A stretch of 7,403 nt of DNA from positions 1 to 7,403 of the forward strand of contig SLSH01000234.1 in NCBI GenBank assembly GCA_007130555.1. Reading direction: 5' to 3'. The notes under the pieces are model-generated. The model had not been told where the DNA came from. It saw only the letters and a program-made list of their open reading frames with translations, and made no database searches. Every line of letters begins with the position of its first letter. Positions within the stretch are counted from its first letter, which is position 1. The DNA is from Bacteroidales bacterium (GTDB lineage Bacteria; Bacteroidota; Bacteroidia; Bacteroidales; ML635J-15). Of this stretch, positions 6,887 to 7,403 are shown one piece after another. A program made the position numbers and the translations under genes.

Positions 6887-6935
6887 TGTCCTCAAAAAGT
6901 ACTGTTGAAAATCAGTACGTTAGGATAAATTTTTT
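6887..6935 (+). other. Two-stem structure followed by a T run (possible terminator or small RNA 3' end)
   Basis: An outer 6-bp stem (TGTCCT at 6887-6892 with AGGATA at 6922-6927, including one G-U pair) surrounds an asymmetric internal loop and an inner perfect 6-bp stem (GTACTG at 6899-6904, CAGTAC at 6913-6918) with an 8-base loop. Six T residues follow at 6930-6935. It lies about 50 bases after the groEL terminator. It might terminate read-through or an unannotated transcript beginning after 6837, but no promoter is evident. Confidence 0.35.
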
Positions 6936-6959
6936 GCAAATTTGGGTTTTGATTTTTTT

Positions 6960-6979
6960 GTCTTTATGCCGGACAGGCA
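6960..6979. repeat. Dispersed hairpin repeat, copy 1
   Basis: GTC-TTT-ATGCCGGACAGGCA. The TGCC and GGCA ends can pair around GGACA. It is locally GC-rich against a strongly AT-rich background. A second copy lies 134 bases downstream at 7094-7113 with three differences in 20 positions. Confidence 0.6.
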
Positions 6980-7093
6980 ATTAAAAACAGTTTTGGGTTT
7001 GAGTCTATAGCAACAGGAAAAATACTCACATTCAAACAGGTTGATTTTGATTTTAGGTTTTTGTTTTGGTTTTAGCAAAATATTATTTTTCTT

Positions 7094-7113
7094 GTCCTCA
7101 TGCCGGACGGGCA
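7094..7113. repeat. Dispersed hairpin repeat, copy 2
   Basis: GTC-CTC-ATGCCGGACGGGCA. It matches copy 1 at 17 of 20 positions, and the 14-base core differs at one. TGCC and GGCA can pair, and the flanking GTCC can alternatively pair with the internal GGAC. The right edge abuts the perfect hairpin that starts at 7114. Confidence 0.6.
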
Positions 7114-7143
7114 CTTCCTTTTTTTTTGTCGAAAAAAAGGAAG
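7114..7143. repeat. Perfect 12-bp inverted repeat
   Basis: CTTCC plus seven T (7114-7125) pairs exactly with seven A plus GGAAG (7132-7143) around the six-base loop TTGTCG. No T tract follows on either strand, so a normal intrinsic terminator is unlikely despite the strong stem. Confidence 0.7.
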
Positions 7144-7144
7144 C

Positions 7145-7284
7145 AATTATGCGATTAAACGAAGATAAAACAAATTTATTTGTTTTATTGAGCGAGAGCA
7201 TAATCAGCGAAGCTAATTATGCGATTAAACGAAGATAAAACAAATTTATTTGTTTTATTGAGTGTGAGCATAATCAGCGAAGCT
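7145..7284. repeat. 70-bp tandem repeat, two copies, with nested palindromes
   Basis: Units at 7145-7214 and 7215-7284 are identical except at two positions (C7193/T7263 and A7195/T7265). Within each unit an 11-bp perfect hairpin (ATAAAACAAAT at 7165-7175 and ATTTGTTTTAT at 7178-7188 in the first) sits inside an outer 7-bp pair (ATTATGC at 7146-7152, GCATAAT at 7198-7204). At the unit junction GCATAATCAGC (7198-7208) faces GCTAATTATGC (7212-7222), with one mismatch, around GAA. The bases just before copy 1 (GAAGC) resemble the end of a unit, hinting at a lost earlier copy. Confidence 0.92.
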
Positions 7285-7316
7285 AAAAAACGACTGTCGC
7301 CGCTTAGAATTTGCTA

Positions 7317-7398
7317 AAAATTATGGTAATTGTCTAAAATTCAGAAACTCGCTCTGCTCAAACAGTCTGAATTTCTTAACGACAATCACCATAATTTT
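7317..7398. repeat. 82-bp imperfect inverted repeat at the window edge
   Basis: Terminal arms of 18 bp (7317-7334 and 7381-7398, ending in ATTGTC and starting with GACAAT) match except at A7328/C7387. After an asymmetric bulge, inner arms AAATTCAGA (7337-7345) and TCTGAATTT (7366-7374) pair perfectly around a 20-base loop. Pairing stops at both outer ends and no clear target-site duplication is visible. It could be a MITE-like or REP-like element, or structured RNA; no coding frame is present. Confidence 0.75.
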
Positions 7399-7403
7399 CT
7401 TAA

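Larger units (their letters stand above)
6837..7403. other. Gene-free, repeat-rich spacer after groEL
   Basis: No convincing coding sequence occurs in these 567 bases. Open frames on either strand (for example 6920-7201 on the minus strand and 7041-7238 on the plus strand) run through the repeats described separately, are low in complexity (Lys/Phe/Ser/Asn) and match no family I recognise. No tRNA or rRNA fold is seen. The content is a two-stem structure, a dispersed hairpin repeat, a T/A-rich hairpin, a 70-bp tandem repeat and an inverted repeat at the right edge. The next gene lies beyond the window. Confidence 0.75.

Noticed and set aside
6920..7201. Minus-strand open frame of 93 codons downstream of groEL
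   Set aside because: It begins inside the first 70-bp repeat unit, crosses both dispersed hairpin repeats and the T/A hairpin, is Lys/Phe/Asn-rich and resembles no family.
7041..7238. Plus-strand open frame of 65 codons
   Set aside because: It is made largely of poly-T-derived Phe and Leu codons and repeat sequence, and ends inside the second repeat unit. No start context or family match.
6837..7403. CRISPR array or defence-related system in the repeat-rich spacer
   Set aside because: The 70-bp units abut without unique spacers, only two copies exist, and no cas or other defence gene is in the window.

Overview
This window is a stretch of chromosome from an AT-rich bacterium, most likely a member of the Bacteroidota (Bacteroidetes). 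Three things point there: protein sequences such as S4, RpoA and GroES of a Bacteroidota-like character; no Shine-Dalgarno sequence before any of the eight starts, only A/T-rich leaders; and a ribosomal protein L17 with a long C-terminal extension. All eight genes lie on the + strand, start with ATG and stop with TAA. The taxonomic call is inferred from sequence character, not from a search.

Region 1 (1-3376) is the end of the large ribosomal protein cluster, the classical alpha operon: rpsM (S13), rpsK (S11), rpsD (S4), rpoA (RNA polymerase alpha) and rplQ (L17). The gaps are 10-36 bases and a clear intrinsic terminator closes the unit. The proteins build the 30S head and body, the 50S exit-tunnel side, and the scaffold of RNA polymerase. 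The L17 reading frame is more than twice the usual length because of an acidic Glu/Lys-rich tail containing a recent tandem duplication.

Region 2 (3403-4689) is eno, a complete glycolytic enolase with all catalytic and metal-binding residues. Its start lies only 26 bases after the rplQ terminator.

Region 3 (4690-6836) is the groES-groEL chaperonin operon. The 134-base leader holds a TGACA/TGTCA inverted repeat and a sigma-54-like GG-N10-GC element, but no CIRCE operator. A strong terminator follows groEL.

Region 4 (6837-7403) has no convincing gene. It is dense in repeats: a terminator-like two-stem structure, two copies of a short GC-richer hairpin repeat, a perfect 12-bp hairpin, a 70-bp tandem duplication with nested palindromes, and an 82-bp imperfect inverted repeat at the window edge.

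I see no defence system, mobile-element gene, CRISPR array, tRNA or rRNA. The genes are ordinary housekeeping genes. The points worth a second look are the L17 tail, the groESL promoter region and the repeat-rich spacer after groEL.
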